From contig NZ_JALIQP010000002.1 of assembly GCF_023566055.1 (NCBI RefSeq), forward strand, positions 62,001 through 126,000: 64,000 nucleotides of DNA, in the 5' to 3' direction. Shown piece by piece: positions 61,109-64,000 of this stretch. The notes beneath the pieces are model-generated. The model saw only the letters and a program-made list of their open reading frames with translations. It was not told the origin of the DNA and searched no databases. This DNA is from Halosolutus amylolyticus. GTDB lineage: Archaea > Halobacteriota > Halobacteria > Halobacteriales > Natrialbaceae. Position 1 is the stretch's first letter; each line of letters starts with the position of its first letter. A program made the position numbers and the translations under genes.

Positions 61109-61819
61109 ATGGGACAGTCGAACGCCGAGGAGTCGACCGGAGAGCGATCGGGCCGGGATCGGGCGATCCGGGACCCGGCGCTCGCGGAACCGATCGGGGA
61201 GACGCCGTCGCTGGTCCCGACAGCGACGGCAACCGCGACGTTCGGGATGGGCTGTTTCTGGGGTCCCGACGCCCGGTTCGGGGCGATCGAGGGCGTCGTC
61301 CGAACGCGTGTCGGCTACGCCGGCGGGACGACACCGGATCCGGCCTACTACTCGCTCGGCGATCACACCGAGGTCGTCCAGGTCGAGTACGATCCCGACG
61401 TGCTGTCGTACCAAAATCTGCTCGACGTCTTCTGGGCGAACCACGACTGGCGATCGACCGCGCCGAAACGCCAGTACCGGGGCGTCGTCCTCGCCCACGA
61501 CGACGATCAGCGCGAGGCCGCCACGCGGCATCGGGCGGCCCTCGAAGAACGAACCGGCCAGTCCGCCACGACCGCCGTGGAGACGCTCGACGAGTTCACT
61601 CGTGCGGAGGACTATCACCAGAAGTACGAACTCCGATCGACGCCGATCGCCGGGGACGAACTCGCAGACCTGTACGGCGACGCGTTCGTCGACTCGACGG
61701 TCGTCGCGCGTCTCAACGGATTCGTCGCCGGCCACGGCGACCCGGACCAGCGTCGCGGGTGGCTGTCGCGACTGGATCTGTCGCCGGCCGTCGTGTCGGA
61801 ACTCCGCAGACGTCTCTGA
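61109..61819 (+). CDS. msrA: peptide methionine-S-sulfoxide reductase MsrA
   Basis: 236 residues. It repairs oxidised methionine. The active-site motif is GMGCFWGPDARFG with Cys49, followed by RVGYAGGTTPDPAYYSLGDH and AEVVQ-type strand (TEVVQVEYDPDVLSYQNLLD), then FWANHDWRSTAPKRQYRGVV and AEDYHQKYELR. The bacterial consensus has GE after the tryptophan, here GP. The family usually has 170-180 residues; the first 40 residues here are an added acidic leader. Confidence 0.94.
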   Translation: MGQSNAEESTGERSGRDRAIRDPALAEPIGETPSLVPTATATATFGMGCFWGPDARFGAIEGVVRTRVGYAGGTTPDPAYYSLGDHTEVVQVEYDPDVLSYQNLLDVFWANHDWRSTAPKRQYRGVVLAHDDDQREAATRHRAALEERTGQSATTAVETLDEFTRAEDYHQKYELRSTPIAGDELADLYGDAFVDSTVVARLNGFVAGHGDPDQRRGWLSRLDLSPAVVSELRRRL

Positions 61820-61910
61820 GCCGCCGATCTCGTTCGTGGACCCGAGGTCGAACCGCCCTTCACGGGGGAGCTATTTTGCCGACCCCATCCTACTAGCGGG
61901 TAGAGACGCG

Positions 61911-62060
61911 ATGACCACTCCCTGCGCGAACTGCGGTGAGGCCGTCCCCACCGATCGTTACCACGTTTACCTGGCGACGGACGAGGTCGTCGAGGTGCAC
62001 CTCTGTGAGGGCTGTCGGTACAAGTTCGTCACGGCGGACTGGGTACAGGCCGTCGTCTAG
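61911..62060 (+). CDS. small two-knuckle zinc protein
   Basis: 49 residues with CANC near the start and CEGC near residue 34 (TPCANCGEAVPTDRYHVYLA, VEVHLCEGCRYKFVTADWVQ), enough for one zinc ribbon. A weak TATA-like ctattttg at 61871-61878 lies upstream. Function unknown; similar short proteins are frequent in haloarchaea. Confidence 0.75.
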   Translation: MTTPCANCGEAVPTDRYHVYLATDEVVEVHLCEGCRYKFVTADWVQAVV

Positions 62061-62155
62061 GACCGGATCGTCATGGCGCTCGATCCGGCCCGATCGACGA
62101 GTCGTCGCCGCGACGGGACCGCGATCCGGGACCGATCGGCCCCAGGGTGACGAGA

Positions 62156-62296
62156 TCAGGCGTGCTGGAGGTCGTGAATGCTCACCCAGTGCTCGGTGAA
62201 CTCGGCCTCGTGATCGCTGGCGTACCTGTTCGCGTCGGCCCAGTCCGCGAACTCGCGATCGAGATCGCAGCTATCGCACCGGAGCTGGTATGCCAT
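62156..62296 (-). CDS. small CxxC protein
   Basis: 46 residues: MAYQLRCDSCDLDREFADWA followed by DANRYASDHEAEFTEHWVSI and HDLQHA. One CxxC plus several His residues (positions 29, 36, 40, 45) could make a Cys2His2 zinc site. A TATA-like tttaagc on the minus strand about 27 bases before the ATG fits a leaderless transcript. Function unknown. Confidence 0.72.
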   Translation of the reverse strand: MAYQLRCDSCDLDREFADWADANRYASDHEAEFTEHWVSIHDLQHA

Positions 62297-62421
62297 ACTG
62301 TATCGTACTACACGGCCCCGCTTAAACGTTCGTCGCGGGAAATCGCCAGCCGCTGGCTTCCCGGAGCGTGTCACGACCCCTCTCGTACCCATCGCCCTCT
62401 CGGTGTCCTTCGTGAACGTCG

Positions 62422-63228
62422 TCACGGCGCGACCTCGCGAATCCGGACCCCGTACTCGTCCGGCAGATCGTCGACCTCGACGCGGACCTGGAGTACGGAG
62501 ACGTTCGGCGCTGTGGCTTTCCGTTCCATGATCGCGCGCTGTTCCCGCTCGAACGACGCGTCGCCGGTCTTGATCTCGACGACGTACGTCCGGAGCGTCG
62601 CGCCCGTCGACTCGCGACGAGCCTCCGCGACCGCGTCGGGGTCCCACCGCGCTTTGGTGCCGTCGGCCAGCCGCATCGTCACCGCGTCGGGGTCGCGCAG
62701 TCGGACCGTCAGGTCCGCTCCGTCGATCCCGAGATCCCGTCGCACGAAGTAGGAAAGCGCCGGCGGGTTCGTCCGCGGCGTCGTCACCAGGGCCTGCCCG
62801 ATCGCACCGTACTGGTTCGCGCCCGGCTGGAAGGCCCACGTCGTCGCGTCGGGATCGATCGGTTCGTCCCGGTACCGAACCGGCCGTGGGATCAGGTAGG
62901 CGTCCGCCCGCGTCTCGTCCTGCGGTGCGACGGCCTGGAGTCGAACGCGAACGCCGCCGTCGGTCGTCATCTCGTCGGCGAACGCCGCCGCCTCCTGCCG
63001 GGACCCGAACTCGAGTCGTCGACCCTCCTCCGCGGCGATCGCACCCACTGCGGCGTTTCGCTCGCAGGCACTCGTCTTGAGTTCGAGCACGAACGGGTCC
63101 TGGGACGAACGATCGCTGCTCGCACGCTCGGTTCGACCGTCGGCCTGGCGACCGCTCGCCTCGATCGGTTCCTCGTCGTCGAACTGGAACAGGTTCGTCT
63201 GGTCGTCATCCCCGGGCACGACGATCAC
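62422..63228 (-). CDS. possible PD-(D/E)xK nuclease-fold protein
   Basis: 268 residues, GTG start. The C-terminal third has ADGTKARWDPDAVAEARRES and TYVVEIKTGDASFEREQRAI, where Glu-x-Lys follows a strand and a helix with Gln/Arg, the look of a PD-(D/E)xK nuclease core; the preceding Asp may be D in RWDPDA. The middle part (YLIPRPVRYRDEPIDPDATT) has no known match. The first 45 residues are acidic and disordered. The assignment is from a motif only. No restriction or repair gene is adjacent. Confidence 0.55.
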   Translation of the reverse strand: MIVVPGDDDQTNLFQFDDEEPIEASGRQADGRTERASSDRSSQDPFVLELKTSACERNAAVGAIAAEEGRRLEFGSRQEAAAFADEMTTDGGVRVRLQAVAPQDETRADAYLIPRPVRYRDEPIDPDATTWAFQPGANQYGAIGQALVTTPRTNPPALSYFVRRDLGIDGADLTVRLRDPDAVTMRLADGTKARWDPDAVAEARRESTGATLRTYVVEIKTGDASFEREQRAIMERKATAPNVSVLQVRVEVDDLPDEYGVRIREVAP

Positions 63229-63460
63229 CGTCTCCGTCTGCTGTCGTCACGACGTGTTCCGTCTCTCGTGGGCGTGACCTGAAGGTGGCGATCGACCGTC
63301 GTCCACTTCCTTCTCGCCAGTAGCTGGACACCGCGTCGCGGGCTCACGGCGTCGATCAGCGACAGCGGATCGGGACAGTGAGGTCCACCGCGGGGATCGA
63401 TCGGGGCGGACCGTCGCCGGATCTGTTCTGTCCTGGCGTCGAGTCCGTCACGACGCGGCG

Positions 63461-64000
63461 CTAGCAGTCGTCGGCGGTGCCGGATGCCTCGTCCGGATTC
63501 GATTCTTCGGGTTCCGTGACCCACACGAAGTCGTCGTCTTCGCTCTGTTCCTCGCCGTCGTCCGACGATTCGTCCCCCTCGTCGGTTTCGTCCGTCCCGT
63601 CGGTTTCGTCCGTCTCGTTCTCGTCTTCGGAACCGTCTTCGCCCCCGGTGTCTTCTTCGCCCGCACCGTCACCCTCGCTGTCCGTTTCCTGCTCGTCGTC
63701 CCCGAGGCGCTTCTCGATCCAGTCGAGAATATCGTCCCTGTCGTGGTGCGGTGCCGTCGTGTCGCCACCAAGTTCGAGGGTCGGGGTGAACGAGACGTCG
63801 TCCGCTGCCGCCGCTGCGGCGACCTGCTCGACCTCGTCGTCGTACTCCCCCACCCTGGCACGATCGACGATCGCCTCGGCGTTGGCGACGCCCGCCGATT
63901 GGAGTCGCTCCTCGAGGTCGTCGTAGTCGACGGTCCCGCTCGGCGTGTCGGCGACCGTCTCGCGGTGGAATCGCCAGTACCCGTCGGGGTCTTCGTCCCA
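63461..64000 (-). CDS. DsbA-like thioredoxin-fold protein, 5' part outside window
   Basis: The visible C-terminal 179 residues start inside DPDGYWRFHRETVADTPSGT, continue LEERLQSAGVANAEAIVDRA and VSFTPTLELGGDTTAPHHDR, then DDILDWIEKRLG. This resembles the C-terminal half of the DsbA/thioredoxin-like family (helical insert, cis-Pro loop as FTPTLELGG, last helix), which forms or breaks disulfides. The CxxC would lie in the missing part. The last 65 residues are a Glu/Asp/Thr tail, ending in a Cys. The true start lies beyond 64000. Confidence 0.75.
   Translation of the reverse strand, partial: WDEDPDGYWRFHRETVADTPSGTVDYDDLEERLQSAGVANAEAIVDRARVGEYDDEVEQVAAAAAADDVSFTPTLELGGDTTAPHHDRDDILDWIEKRLGDDEQETDSEGDGAGEEDTGGEDGSEDENETDETDGTDETDEGDESSDDGEEQSEDDDFVWVTEPEESNPDEASGTADDC

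Overview
The window reads as chromosomal DNA of an extremely halophilic archaeon (class Halobacteria; the very frequent CGATCG and the gene set suggest a Natrinema/Haloterrigena-like member of Natrialbales, which is inference). Supporting signs are high GC, strongly acidic proteins, many genes with a TATA-like box about 25-30 bases before the start codon (leaderless transcripts), Tat rather than Sec signals on secreted proteins, and archaeal information genes (PriS, GINS, TFB, aCPSF1, NucS, Cdc48). No rRNA, tRNA, CRISPR array or transposase gene was recognised.

Layout. 1-3265: metal module (partial winged-helix regulator, free HMA protein, P1B-type ATPase, FmdE-like protein). 3503-5640: priS-GINS replication pair. 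5750-13500: peroxiredoxin, Cdc48 with a coupled Hsp20-like protein, hydrolase, PanB, a small zinc ribbon, an FAD-linked oxidase. 13820-24607: housekeeping and regulation (HAD proteins, acyl-CoA dehydrogenase, bat-type HTH protein, GfcR, TFB, RNase HI, PadR, pyrophosphatase). 24888-37670: a phosphodiesterase-family protein, endonuclease III, aCPSF1, NucS, MutS and an unusual membrane-tethered winged-helix protein. 37914-45064: a complete-looking but compact gas vesicle locus, gvpA-N-O leftward and gvpF-G-H-(I-position)-J-K-L-M rightward, without recognisable gvpC, gvpD or gvpE. 46195-51673: alcohol dehydrogenase, an aldehyde ferredoxin oxidoreductase relative lacking its usual Fe-S cysteines, and small proteins. 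51764-60638: a formate-dehydrogenase-type module (catalytic, Fe-S and two membrane subunits) divergent from a TorD-like chaperone and a multi-ferredoxin/MvhD-like protein. 60777-64000: MsrA, small zinc proteins, a possible nuclease-fold protein and a partial DsbA-like protein.

How genes work together. The formate dehydrogenase alpha-beta-membrane-gamma genes overlap or nearly abut and use strong Shine-Dalgarno sites, so they should form one membrane complex feeding electrons from formate to the quinone pool; the divergent TorD-like gene fits cofactor insertion and export of the Tat-tagged catalytic subunit. The gvp genes overlap in the same way and specify the gas vesicle shell (A, J, M), the nucleation proteins (F, G, L, K) and accessory proteins (H, N, O).

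Beyond genes, the most notable signals are two families of about 85-bp imperfect palindromes (at least three and two copies) placed at gene 3' ends, four copies of which overlap a stop codon, and a stretch of coding DNA in the multi-ferredoxin gene with four short hairpins whose arms differ between repeat units by compensating changes.
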